Source: Trichobilharzia regenti (Eukaryota; Platyhelminthes; Trematoda; Strigeidida; Schistosomatidae). Taken from it: a DNA stretch of 64,000 nt. Position 1 is the stretch's first letter. Each line of letters opens with the position of its first letter. The position numbers and the translations under genes were made by a program. The notes beneath the pieces were generated by a model that was not told where the DNA came from, ran no database searches, and was given only the letters and a program-made list of their open reading frames with translations. Positions 22,161 through 34,465 of this stretch are shown in pieces. Where the stretch lies: contig OX235265.1 in the NCBI GenBank assembly GCA_944472135.2, forward strand, positions 56,679,112-56,743,111. The letters run 5' to 3'.

Positions 22161-23303
22161 CTCCCCGGTTAAATACGGATCCATCCCTTTTTTCTTCACG
22201 GCCAATACACGTTGACTTGGATGCCATTGCGAGAACCTGGGTCACATGGACAGAGCTGAAATGGAAAACAAACAGAAAAGCCAACACATCACAAGCATAC
22301 TCACAGCACAATCTCACACATCAATGACGACCTGCGCCTTCCAGTTAAGGGCATCCTCTTGCAACACAATCACCACTTGCTAGAATGACTCTTGCAGAAT
22401 GCAGCGTGACCATAGCACCACCTCACGATACTCTACGCACATCGTCTTATCTACTCACTACCAATTACCACTGCAATCGCTTGTCACTCATTCTGCCTCA
22501 GTTCTAGTAACGGTGACGTATGCGAGCCTCAGTCGTCTACACTCCCCCTCCCCGGCGTGTGGGACCACAGCTAACAATTATCTCCGTGTGCATGTCATTC
22601 TCAGCAATAGCCTAGCCTCCCCGCCGTATACGACCCATCTGCTGTCCTTAATATCAATCAATTCATTCACGGATGTAGAAGACTAGAAACAACTTCAGAA
22701 GTAATCACGACGAAAATTTTAGCAAAATTATGCAATAACAACAAGGTACGAAAACAACGAGTAAACACAATGAATCCAAAAAACATCAATTGATATGACA
22801 CACCACACATATATACAAACAGTACACACAAACTCGCAGATCGTGTCTTGATGGAATTCCTTTGAAGAATTGCAGGACTTGCAACAGTACTTCTGCAACC
22901 CTTCACAGGTTGACGATTGTAAGTTGTGGAATGTCCGGACACAAACAAGATTAACCAACAATTACAACAATTGGAACTCACACAATTATTTAACACAAAC
23001 ATATGTACAATCAACACATCAAATGTTGTGGATTCCGGCATGACGAACTACCCTTGAAGAACTGTAGGACTTACAGCAGTACGCCTGCATTCCTTCTCAG
23101 GTTGATGATCCAAGTGGATGTTGTCCGGACACAAACAGAATTACCAACAGCTAGATGACAGATGATATCAATTCAGTATAAACAATATGAACATATGTAC
23201 AAAATCACACACCAAGCACATTGGACTGCTCATTGATGCGCTACCCTTTGGAGAATTGTAGGACTTACAGCAGTACGCCTACAACCCTTCTCAGGTCGAC
23301 GCT

Positions 23304-25259
23304 CTAGGTTGGAAAATCGTCACAGAGTTCATTTGCTAACTTCCTTCTACGAGCTATATCCTCAAATCTGAACGGCAACACGCCCATGTCATTGTATCGT
23401 AGAATATAGATGACGAACAAACACACGAAGTATCTGGTCAACCAAGTGTAGGCACAGAGTAATTTACACCAAAGATAATAACATTCAAATAGTAACTTGA
23501 AACTAGAAATGCCCTTATTCGTGCAAGTCAATTTAACAATTACTCTCTCGTTTACACTTGGCTTATCCTCATTAAACTGACCATTGATATTCGTCCTTTC
23601 AAACGAACTGATACTAGCATGGTCATTGGACAAGATACTTGAGTTGATGGGCGTCCTTTTCATTTTGGATGACAACACCAACGACGACTGATTGATATCA
23701 GTTGATGAAGTTAGCGGTGGATCAAAAGCTGTTGTTCCTCGACTTTCAGAAATTTGTCTACATGCAAGACCACCACCACTGCTGTCTTTTACTATCAGCT
23801 CAGGTTTAGCACTAGCATCTGATGATAGGTGGGCTACATGCTGATCAATGACACTGACGGTCTCACAAGTACGCATGCCTTCTGCAACTGCACCTGCATT
23901 TATTTCTACTTCACGTTCAAGTTCTACACAACCTTTATTTAACTTAGCGGTAGTAGGCATTCCCTCCATTTCATCATGATCAACCAAAGACAAATCTGCA
24001 CTATCATGATCATTACCACAAATATTCAATTAACCGTCAAGTTCATCATTTTCAAACTCTTTAATAACAGAAGTAGACAATTTTGGTTCCTCCTCACAAA
24101 TCATTGAAGGTTTTATATCTTCACTCTGACTAGTAATGCCTTGTAAATTTGTAGGGTCAGAACTGCACCCTGAAGCAGTAACTCTATTCTGTGACACTCT
24201 ATTCAACAATGGCTTACCAGTTGCAACTACAGACTTCCTGACCGCACCGTTATCGTCACACAATTCGGAGTCAGGCCTGGAGTTTACATTTAGCTTATCA
24301 CTGAACTTCCTCACTGAATCACAGTTCACTTCTGTATGCACTTCTTGCAAACGTGTGAAACACAACTGTGTTTGTCTTGCATCTTGTAACTTATCTGTTG
24401 ACGATGTACTACGAAACCTGTTACACTCATTAGGTCTATATGCATTACTAGACATCATGGAGCCTTCTCGATATCCACCTCTCTGAGGCCTACTCGTCAT
24501 CAATGATTGCAGTTTGCTCTCAGACTGCTCTATTCTATGGGTGAGATTCAATAGACTGGCAAACGTGCTCAAAGATTGATTGACACTATCTTTTACTAGT
24601 TTCAGGATATCATCAAACTTTGGCTCGATACCCTCATCCTCCATACGGGAGCTTATCTTCACCCACTTCCTTTACAGTCGAGTAGGTAGACGTCTTGCTA
24701 TTACTTCTAGTATAAAACTCGAGTTGAGGTCACTCATGCAATTCACAGAAATCAAGGTATTCTTATAGGTCATAAGATTATCTAAAAACTCAGTAAGTGC
24801 CTTGGAGTCATCTTGAAGTTGACTGCCGTTACCTTTGACAGCTTCGTATACGTTCCTTACAATCATTGAAGGTCTTCCAAACCTTTGACGTAATATGCTC
24901 ATAGCCTCAGCGTATCCCTCATTAGGGGGTATGAGCTCACAGCACTTTATTGCTCTTGAAGCATCTCCAGTGCAATATCTCATCAAATTGTTTAACCTCA
25001 AATCATCAGTTAACAAAAAACCACTCACCATGATCTCAAACTCCTTTACAAATTGTAAATAATCAGCTGGGTTTCCATCGAAACACCGTGGTTCAAACTT
25101 AGGGAGTTTGATGTTCCTATTATCCCTGAACGGCGAAACAGTAACATCAACCATATCATGCTTAACAACAGACACATCGTGACAAATAACAGACAAGTCA
25201 CCATGACTTACTTTCCTGTTTGCATCCAAGACACTCTGTCCCTTCTTTGACCCAGGCAT
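23304..25259 (-). pseudogene. Gag-derived frame of E4, broken
   Basis: Colinear with the 651-codon frame of E1 but in three pieces: 25259-24672, 24662-24030 and 24029-23304. The first break is a TAA replacing a glutamine codon after RRLPTRL, also found at the same codon in E5 (35051-35053). The second is a TAA after NDELDG. Otherwise the frame is preserved, including the altered zinc region (CFTRLQEVHTEVNC) and the tail with YILRYNDMGVLPFRFEDIA. Confidence 0.8.
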
Positions 25260-25404
25260 TGTTGAACTTGACCCAATTCCAAAAACGTTCCAGATATTGC
25301 TTGTTCAAAGAGGACTTGACCGGCACCAGGAAAGATGAACGCTGACTATCCAAACTGTTACCAGCTATCTGAATCGGCCAGAATCTGTTTCTATCGTCAG
25401 AAAC

Positions 25405-25763
25405 TGTCAGCGACGTCTCGTAAACGGTTAATACCCAGCTCTTGCTACGCTCGGGCTCACGCTGTCGCTTGAAGTTTTTCAGAAACGCTTAGTAACAACG
25501 GACGCAAAAGCCAAAACACCGATTGTTGACTCGAGGATTCTTTATTGTTACACCAACATATCAATCAAGTATGACTAAGGTCTGTGAACAAATATTACAA
25601 TAATAAATCACAATATTACTTCTGACGGTTTTATTGCTGACTTCTTTTTGAACAGCGACCGATGAGACGATGACTGTCGTATTGATGCCTCCGCTGAAAT
25701 TGGGGAAGTTGATTTTGAGCAAACAACAATGAATTGATCGTTCAATCTTCAACTGCATTGACA
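25405..25763 (-). repeat. 5' LTR of E4
   Basis: 359 bp. The inner side has the GTTTCT...AGAAAC motif (25381-25404); the outer side abuts the possible exon at 25764-25944. Confidence 0.85.
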
Positions 25764-25944
25764 CCTCCATCGCGGCATACCTGGCGGAAAGAAATCCAGC
25801 CTTTTTTATTCTATACAAGGTATAATCTTCATTCTCTAGTCTTGCGCGTCTACGATTGCTAAGCATAGCCAATATAGTTGCCATAAAAATGTTCACCCCA
25901 GCATATGTGCTCACAAGATTTTCGTTCAATCCTTCTACTTCCAT
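25764..25944 (-). CDS. Possible first exon cut by BEL element
   Basis: A minus-strand frame starts MEVEGLNENLVSTYAGVNIF at 25944, continues with a hydrophobic stretch (AGVNIFMATILAMLS), a basic patch (NRRRARLE) and runs into the E4 LTR. A donor-like site (gccag/gtatgc) lies near 25790, so the exon may end before the LTR. Composition is protein-like but no family is recognised. 25945-26451 has no supported gene. Confidence 0.3.
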
Positions 25945-26520
25945 TGTAAGGGACTTTATAGCTAGCTAGGTAACGGAACAAATATTTTTTATTAGTGCAT
26001 TACGTTTTCGCTTATATTTATAAAACTCTCATTTCGTTGTTGTATCTCACTACGAAATTCTGGAATTTATTACAATCTGTCTACTTTTGAACACTGAACC
26101 TGTTGATTTAATATCATTGACTACTTATACCTAAAACAAAGTATTTTTCGACATTTTGTGACCTTTTAACACTAACATATCTATAATTGTATATATTGTT
26201 TGATTTACATGTTCAAGTTGGCCTTAGTCAGTGAGTCTATCGTTTTGATGTCATTTTAGTTAACTGTGCTTAACTGTATTGCATGTTGTTGTATTGTATT
26301 GTTGTTGTCGCTTTTTGCCCTTTTTGCTGTGAATCATTTTCATTTTGCTGGTGTTGTTCTGATTGTTTTGTCTGTTGTTTTCCGATTTTAAGGGAAGCAA
26401 CCAAAAAGGTCACTTCTCTCTAAACTTTATCTTAACGTAACAATTCCTTTCTCGGGCGTGAGACTAGCAACCCCACCCTGTAAACAAAGTTGCTACCGAA
26501 ACTTCAGCACGATGAATCTC

Positions 26521-27740
26521 TTTGCACCCAAAGGAAAAGTCTGTGTAGGGACATGGAACGTCCGCGCCATGTACGAGATTGGCAAAGCTGGCCAGATCGA
26601 AGACGAGATGAAAAGATACGGAATCCAAGTACCGGGAATATGTGAAATTAGATGGAGCGGGAATGGACTCACGAAATTGTCAGCGGATGAGTCGGTGATC
26701 CACTTCGGTCACCCAGAAGATAATCACATGGACATCGAGGGCGTAGCTATCATGTTGTCACCAACGGCACCGACGGCCTTGATGCAATGGAAGGCAATCT
26801 CGTGCAGGTTAATGACTGGCAGATTCAACTCCAAAGAAAGGAAATTGTCAAATATACAATGTTGTGCACCCACAAAAACGCAGACCTTGAAAAGAAAGAA
26901 GGATTCTACAGATAACTACAGGCAGCAATGGACAATACGCCAGCTGGTGGCATTAAATACCAATGGGAGACATGAACGCCAAACTGAGACCAGGCAACGC
27001 AGGAAGGGAATTCATCATGGGTAGAGAAGCTCTCGGAGAAATGAATGAAAATGGAGAACTCTTCACCGACTTCTGCGTCTTCAACGAACTAGTGATTGGT
27101 GGCAGTGTATACAAACACGAAGATATCCACAAGGCTACATGGGTGTCACCTAATGGGCGAACCAAAAACCAAATTGACTTCATCTCAATGTTGCTCAAGG
27201 AAGTGGAGACGCAACCTACTGGACACAAAAGCAAGAAGAGGAGCAGACGTTGGCTCGGACCACTATCACGTACAAGGGACAATCCAAATCAAATTAAAAG
27301 CTTTCAGGTAAACAGGAGCTGCAGATAGACTACAAGCCAAGTACAACACTCAAAAACTGAAGGACAAGGCTACAAAGGACATCTTCACTGCAAGCATAAG
27401 GGAAAAAGTCGAGACACAAATCGACACCAGCGAAGAGGTTGGCATCAAAAAGCACTGGAACAACTTGAAAACGGTTTGGAATCAAAACTGCATGGAAGTT
27501 CTAGGCAGAAAGAAGAGGCAGGACAAACAGTGGCTCACTACGGACACTTGGAAACTAATAGAAGAGAGAAGGACAGTGAAACAAAAGATTATCCACTGCA
27601 CCGACGAGCAACAAAAACAGGAGCTGAATGCAAACTACAATACACTAAACAAAAGAGTAAAAACGAGTGCCAGGGAAGACAAAAGAAAATATTATGAAGC
27701 CATGGCGAGTGAAGCAGAACAAGCTGCAGGCAAAGGAGAC
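26521..27740 (+). pseudogene. RTE-like endonuclease region
   Basis: AP-endonuclease motifs are visible in several frames: GTWNVRAMYE, GICEIRWSGNG, and GDMNAKLRPGNAGREF. Frameshifts near 26870-26960 and 27200 break the frame. The final codons (AEQAAGKGD) lead into the Penelope insertion. Confidence 0.75.
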
Positions 27741-29699
27741 AACTCAACGCTCAAGAACTAAAGGCCCTCAAAAAGCTGAAAAATAGGAAGGACATCGTCA
27801 TTTTACCAGCCGACAAAGGAAGAACAACAGTAGTCATGGACAGAGAAGAATATACCAAGAAAGCAGAAGAACTACTCAAAGATGAAGATGTATATCAACA
27901 ACTCCCAACAAATCCCATACAAACATTGGATAACCGCATCCAAAGGACCTTAAACAAGCTCACCAAAACTGGACAGATCACAAAACAAGACCAATGGCGA
28001 ATGAAATCCAATGGACCAGTCCTACCCGGATTCTACGGCAGACCCAAAATACACAAGGCAAATATCCCATTACGACCAATTGTATCACTCCCAGGAACTC
28101 CAACATATAATTTATCCAAAGAATTATACAGAAAACTAAAACACCTAACGGAATCTTGCGATCACTCCATCAACTCTGCTATCCAATTCCTAGAGAAAAT
28201 CAGAGGCATCCAAATAGATGAACAAGAAATAATGGTATCATTCGACGTGACAGCATTATATACATCCATCGGACAAAACCTAGCAAAAGAAACCATGGAG
28301 CAACTACTTAGCAACGACGAACAACTGCCACAACAATCAAAAATGCAACACACAAGCTGGATGGAATGCATAAATCTATGCCTAACAACATACTTCCAAT
28401 TCAACGGCCAAATATATGAACAAGTCAAAGGAACACCCATGGGATCGCCAATATCAGGTTTGATTGCAGAAGCAGTGATGCAAAGACTCGAAAATATAAT
28501 TCTACCAAAGATCAAACCCAAGATTTGGATACGCTACGTCGACGACACATTTGTAATCATCAAAAGAAACGAATTAGATAAAACTCACAACTTAATAAAC
28601 AACGTCTTCAACGACATCAAATTCACAAGAGAAGAGGAATCCGAGAACAAAATACCATTTTTGGACGTCTTAGTCAGGCGAACAACTACAGGAGAATTAG
28701 AAACTCAAGTTTATAGGAAATCAACTCACACAGACCAAATACTGAATTACAACAGCAACAACCCAATAACACACAAAAGGAATTGCATACAAACACTATT
28801 CAAGAGAGCAAGGACTCACTGCAGCACTCCCACCTTAAGAAAAATTGAAGAAAAGTATCTCATGGACGTCTTCCAAAAGAATGGATATCCACGGAATTTC
28901 ATCAAGAGACATATACCCCCAAGCCAACCTACCAAAGCAAAAGCCACCAAGGAAAGCACAAAGAAAATTGCCTTACCATATATAAAAGATATCTCAGAAA
29001 TCACTACAAGACTCTTCAAACCTTTAGGAATTGACGTCGTACACAAACCAACAAAGTCGCTGCACTCAATTCTATGTCAACCAAAAGACTCAACAGCGAA
29101 AGAAGACAAAACCAACATCATCTACAAAATAAACTGTAACAACTGCGAAAAACACTACATCGGCCAAAGTGGACGTCCCCTTCGTCTTCGTATCCACGAA
29201 CATAAGCTAGCCGTCAAAAGACATGATATCCACTCCCTCATTTCACTACACACAGACAACTACGGACATCAATTCGACTGGGACAACGTTCAAATATTAG
29301 ACAAAGGAAATAACAAGAATGCTAGAGAATTTTTAGAAGCTTGGCATTCCAGTGAATCATCAATCAATAGACACATCGAGATAGACAAAATTTATCAACC
29401 AATAAGAAAGAAACTTCACACACGATTGGCCAAAGTTCAAGTCACAGAAACAATCAGTTCCAACACAAGTAACCTAGAAGGTGTGAAAACATACATAAAC
29501 AACCAATCACGTCCAAGGTCACCAGGAGGAATGATTAATAAACTCGTGGAGAAACCTAAAAGCTCACTTCAATTTGAAGTATGCGCTGAAGATGTCACCC
29601 AGTAAGGTGATGAAAGCTTCGCAAACTAACCATCCAGCTCAGAGAACAAAACCACATCAAAATCATCCACCTGAGCTACAAATCTTCTCTATAATATCT
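27741..29699 (+). mobile_element. Penelope-like element nested in RTE copy
   Basis: Flanked by aaaggagac at 27732-27740 and 29700-29708; both sides continue RTE coding sequence. The N-terminus of the Penelope protein is missing, so the copy is 5'-truncated. A short 3' untranslated part (29606-29699) follows the stop. No terminal repeat is visible on this copy. Confidence 0.85.
27744..29605 (+). CDS. Penelope-like RT with GIY-YIG endonuclease
   Basis: Open frame with first ATG at 27836 (589 codons) and about 30 codons of open frame upstream. Motifs in order: DIVILPADKGRTTVVMD (Penelope N-terminal signature), FYGRPKIHK, FDVTALYTSI (motif A), GTPMGSPISGLIAEAV (motif B), IRYVDDTFVI (motif C), KIPFLDVLV, and a C-terminal GIY-YIG domain (IYKINCNNCEKHYIGQSGR, RLRIHEHK, then the glutamate of EAWHS). 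The intact frame suggests a fairly recent insertion. Schistosomes are known to carry Penelope-like elements (for example Cercyon), and this matches that type. It lacks the N-terminal part of a full-length protein. Confidence 0.85.
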
Positions 29700-29708
29700 A
29701 AAGGAGAC

Positions 29709-31436
29709 CTCGCCACACTCTACTAAACAACTAGGCACCTATTGGGCAAAAGCTAGACACAGATTAAGCCAGTAAAGGATGACAATGGATAGTCAATCAC
29801 CAAAGAAGTGGAGCAAAGAAAACACTGGTTTGAACATTTCAAAAGACTTCTAAATCGACCGCCACCTACAACGCGCCCAATAATACCAACAACGGAGGCA
29901 GAACTACCAGTAAACATCGACCCCCTGACAAAATCAGAAGTCCTGAATGCAATCAAGATGCTAAAAGCTGGAAAAGCAACAGGACTAGATGGAATCCCAG
30001 CAGAAACATTGAAAATGGACCCCGAGACAACAGCGGACTTGATGACGCCACTGCTGGAGAAGGTGTGGAAAGAGGGCAAAGTACCCGAGGATTGGAAGAA
30101 AGGATACTTATTCAAACTACCCAAGAAATGAGACTTGAGTCAATGCAAGAACTGGCGTGGAATTATGCTCCTGTCCATCCCAAGTAAAATACTAATCCAC
30201 ATCATCCTGGAGAGAATCAAACAAGCCCTAGATGAAAAACTACGACCGGAACAAGCTGGACTGAGGAGAAACAAGTCATGTATTGATCAAATCGTCATTC
30301 TACAGATCATCATTGAACAAAGCTTGGAATGGCAGTCACCTCTCTATCTCAACTTCATCGACTTTGAAAAGGCCTTCGACAGCGTCGATCGAGAGGTGAT
30401 TTGTCAACTACTTCGCTACTACGGGGTGCCATCGACAATTATATATCTCATCCAACAGTTATATGACGATGCTGCATGCCAAGTAATCCACAACAGGAAA
30501 CTTACGGAATCCTTCGAAGTGAGGACGGGAGTGAGGCAAGGCTGTCTACTATCGTCAATGATTTTCCTGATTGTAGTAGATTGGATAATGAGACAGACAG
30601 TGGGCGATGAAGAAACAGGCATAAAATGGACTCACACAAAAAGCTTGGAGGATCTGGACTTCGCCGATGATATATGTCTGATTTCCCACAAACTAGAAGA
30701 TATGCAAGTGAAAAGCAATAATTTGGCAGAAGAAGCATCCAGAGAAGGTAAGACTTCAGGTGAACATATAGAAAACAGAGGTGATGAAGATTCTTGGCCA
30801 ACAGCAACAGCAACAGACGACAATCAGCATAAGCGGGAGGAACCTGAAAGAAACAACCTCCTTCACCTACCTGGGAAGCATCGTTTCAACTACAGGCGGA
30901 ACTGACAAGGATATCAAAGCCAGAATCGGAAGAGCAAGACAGGCTTTCATTACCCTTAAGTCTGTTTGGCGGTCAACATCACTTACCATCAAAATTAAGA
31001 TCTGGATTTTCAACTCCAATGTGAAGTCAGAGACTTGGCGCGTCATAAAGAGCACCTCAAACAAACTTCAGACCTTCATTAACAGCTGTCTTCGCTCAAT
31101 AGCCAAGATCAGATGATGGGCCAGAAAAGATCAGAAACAGGGATCTCTGGCAATAAGCGAGCCAACCAGGAACCGATTGTGAAACAAATAGGCAGGAAAA
31201 AATGGAGATGGATTGGCCATACACTGAGGAAACTATCAAGTGACACCACTAAACAACCTATCGAGTGGAACGCGAAAGGGAAGCGGCGAGTTGGTCGTCC
31301 AAAGGTGACTTGGAGGAGGTCATGTGAGGAGGAGATGAAAGCATGTAGGCAGACCTGGAGCGGAGTGAAAAAGTTGGCAGTAAACAGAAGGCAATGGAGA
31401 CGCGCAGCTGAAGACCTATGTTCCTCTGGGAATTAA
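29709..31436 (+). pseudogene. RTE-like reverse transcriptase region
   Basis: Continues the RTE frame: EVLNAIKMLKAGKATGLDGI, KNWRGIMLLSIPSK, DFEKAFDSVDREVI (motif A), GVRQGCLLSSMIFLIVVDWI (motif B), LDFADDICLIS (motif C) and the C-terminal KWRWIGHTLRK and GRPKVTWRRSCEEEMKA. Stops near 29730 and 30131 and frameshifts near 30720-30900 inactivate it. Confidence 0.8.
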
Positions 31437-31689
31437 AGGATATAATAATAACAATTTTGTATAGTCGATTTAGCTTGCTTTTGGTCTATACAGAAGAAAT
31501 AGGATAGAGGTTGTGGGTAGAAAAATTTGCGTTAGTATACGTCATACTTTTGTAAACGTCAACGCCTCTCATCCTCTAAAACCTTATTCCCAGTTATTCG
31601 TACATAAAAGACGTCAGTCTACAGACATCGTCCACATGACAACGTTTTAAAATGTGGTGCAGATATATTCACAGCTATTAGTGGTCGCT

Positions 31690-32300
31690 GAATTCTATAA
31701 GACAGTGACAGAAGTAAGACGCAGGTGATGAGAACAATGCTGATGAAGATGCTTTAAAAACGTTTGTCTGGATTCAACATAGAACTTGGCACCAAAGTGC
31801 GGCAGTTCGAGTTGCCACTTTCCAAATAGCACACAAAGGTAGACAAGAAGATGAGTGAAGAGAATCAATAGAGTTTGACAAGTATAAGAGTAAAACAGAA
31901 TGGGTAATGGTAGAAAGAGATATGAAAGATTACAGAGACAGAATAGATCTGCGCTGGCCATTGACAACGATTTTGAGCCATGTCACCTATTGTCTCCAGA
32001 CATTGATTCCTAGGGTCCCACGGGCCCCAACCTGGAAGTCTGCATCTCCCTACCTACCTGACTCAGTTTAACTGCCAAGGATTTCATGGATTGATGCCAT
32101 GCATATGTTAGGCCACCACTTACTCTTTTCCAACCTCCACCGATATCATCTGGTAATGCCCGTCGGACGGGGGAGGCGATGGTTAGGCATGCGCAGCACG
32201 TGACCTAGCCATCTCAATCTATGTAACTTTATAGCCTCATCGATTGATTTTCCGTCTTTACCCAACACTCTACGCCTAAAGTCAACATTACTTACCTTAT
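31690..32300 (-). pseudogene. RTE/SR2-like element, 3' coding fragment
   Basis: Minus-strand reading gives the C-terminal tail typical of this RT group (LHRLRWLGHVLRMPNHRLPR, about 32195-32250) and downstream homology with stops. It is a different family from the copies at 26452 and 45751. 31471-31689 holds no supported gene. Confidence 0.55.
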
Positions 32301-32307
32301 AATAATA

Positions 32308-32450
32308 ATAATGTATTTCATATAAATTTACAAATTTATGTGAAAATGCATATCATTTTTACAGGCACGATCAAGTATGATATAGTCCCAAATAGCAGAT
32401 TGTCTACAAGTTAATAATATTTCAACTGTTAAATATTAGATACATATAAT
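32308..32450. repeat. Dispersed repeat shared with 9599-9760
   Basis: Nearly identical over the 3' 95 bp, more diverged before that. 32451-33849 is AT-rich sequence with only short frames and no supported gene. Confidence 0.6.
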
Positions 32451-33849
32451 AAACTCATTTTCTGAACCAGGCCGTATTTTTATCGAATTGTACAGCAGTC
32501 TTCGAGGTTGGGAGGGAAAATCGACTTCGTTTCGTTTTCAACCCATGGTTGTCGGCATACGATGACCAACCAATATTGTGGTAAGTACAACTTTTACAAG
32601 GGATTGAAAGCTGTTTTAGAAAAGTAAAAGTGCTAAGGTGAACCATTAAATTGTAATGAAATAGGTAAGTGCAAGTATCATTAGTAAAGGCATTAATAAA
32701 GGAAACTCCCTAGGCTGACAACGATCATTTGCAATGTAAAATGCTACCCACATAGGTCTTACTATCATGACGTCCACTTTTGGTTTTAATACATTTATCC
32801 TCATGCCAAATGTTTATATTTTATACCTTTTTGTGCATTTAGTGCACAACCGCACCCTTCAGAGAATAGGAATAGAATAAGTCATAAAGAGCTATAAAAT
32901 GTTAGGTTTGATGGAGTATAATGAGGATCAAGTAAAGACGTTATTAGAAAATGAATGAGATAAGACATTTTGAAGTGGTATTAAAAGATCCGACAATGGA
33001 TAGCAAGTTAATTTATAAGATGCCCCATAAATCTGTGCAGATCCCACATGTTCGCGTCGTAACAATAGGCTGAGCGAATTGTATATATTTAAAGGTAGAA
33101 GCATGATCTGTCAAGGCGTTCATTATTGTCTTTTTCAAGATAAAGATCTAAGCCCTCATAAAAATCAGAAATATCTCGAGCCGTCAAATTGCGTATTGCT
33201 GTCCCTGCAGAATGAAGCGATTCACCTTAGTGACCGCCACCATATCTACTGAGCAGCTAGCACCACCCTCCCTCCTTTTTTGATGTTAGGCTCTGAGACT
33301 ATGATTATTATGGTTCCCGCAAATATACTGCTTGGTAGCAGACATGTTCGTAACCCATATTTCATCTCCCTAGCTTTCTTAATGAATGCTTCCAATAGGT
33401 CTCCACGTACATCTTTATGAACATATTATATATGTGTGCATGCGTCCTAATAAACAGATTAGTTTATAAGAAGAGTAAAAAGAATAGGTCTCGTGAATAG
33501 TGGAGCAAGATTCAGCAGAACACTATAGTTAAGGTTCAATGTAGGTAGTATGCACTGAAGTTAAGGTCGCTGGACAGGACTTAGTGTGCTAAATTATCGT
33601 GACAGCCTTATATATAATAAATATCTGACACTGCAAAGTAACGTGTCTAAACATATTATAAAAGATATTAACACAGAGCCAACAAAATTTTAGCATTTGG
33701 TTAACAATACTGCAGTGTGTGTATACTGAATAACGGTAGTTGGTCTACAGGGAGTCGTAAATTAAACTGATCTATATATGATTTGGGTATAATCGATAGT
33801 ATAATTCGGATTATCGAAGAATACACCAGGCTCAAAAATTGAGTGTAAT

Positions 33850-33960
33850 ATGTGATCCATCAAACACATAGTTGGGTTCTTTTTGTTAATGCGAAGACAA
33901 TATTTCTATATATCCTAATGCGCTCCACTGAACAACGAGCATTCAGATTGTATACACAAA
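33850..33960 (+). repeat. Dispersed repeat X, copy cut by E5
   Basis: Relative of 57-330 and of 8315-8575 inverted (gtgatccatcaaacacat, gcgaagacaatatttc, gcattcagattgtat). E5 inserted at its right end. Confidence 0.5.
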
Positions 33961-33961
33961 C

Positions 33962-34320
33962 TGTCAATGGAGTTGAAGATTGAACGATCAATTCTTGGTT
34001 GTTTGCTCAAAATCAACTTCCCCAATTTTCGCGGAGGCATCAATACGACAGTCATCGTCTCGTCGATCGCTGTTCAAAAAGAAGTCAGCAATAAAACCGT
34101 CAGAAGTAATATTGTGATTTATTATTGTAATATTTGTTCACAGACCTTAGTCATACTTGATTGATATGTTGGTGTAACAATAAAGAATCCTCGAGTCAAC
34201 AATCGGTGTTTTGGCTTTTGCGTCCGTTGTTACTAAGCGTTTCTGAAAAACTTCAAGCGACAGCGTGAGCCCGAGCGTAGCAAGAGCTGGGTATTAACCG
34301 TTTACGAGACGTCGCTGACA
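33962..34320 (+). repeat. 5' LTR of E5
   Basis: 359 bp, TGTCA...TGACA. Immediately after it lies GTTTCTGACGATAGAAAC (34321-34338), an inverted motif conserved in E1 and E4. Confidence 0.9.
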
Positions 34321-34465
34321 GTTTCTGACGATAGAAACAGATTCTGGCCGATTCAGATAGCTGGTAACAGTTTGGATAGTCAGCGTTCATCTTTCCTGGT
34401 GCCGGTCAAGTCCTCTTTGAACAAGCAATATCTGGAACGTTTTTGGAATTGGGTCAAGTTCAACA

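Larger units (their letters stand above)
21803..25763 (-). mobile_element. E4: gag-only BEL element
   Basis: LTRs at 21803-22160 (3') and 25405-25763 (5') bound an interior colinear with E1: gag, eroded zinc region, linker, hydrophobic tail ending DDFPT, three 3' repeats and polypurine tract. Its 1.5-kb 3' part is nearly identical to that of E2 but inverted relative to it. The flanks (ggcaga left, cctcc right) show no target-site duplication, so one end may have been exchanged by recombination. The coding frame is split by stops near 24670 and 24030. Confidence 0.85.
26452..31470 (+). mobile_element. RTE-like non-LTR element split by a Penelope element
   Basis: Starts at the 5' leader shared with the other copy (gactagcaaccccacc versus gctagcaactccacc), carries an endonuclease then RT, and ends with an AT-rich simple tail (tataataataac). 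Positions 27741-29699 are a foreign insertion flanked by a 9-bp duplication. The RTE clade (SR2-like and Perere-3/SR3-like families in schistosomes) is inferred from the endonuclease-RT layout and the trinucleotide-like tail. Confidence 0.8.

Noticed and set aside
29612..29640. Hammerhead motif after the Penelope frame (gatgaaagcttcgcaaac)
   Set aside because: Only a 2-bp stem II and no GAAA; too weak to call.
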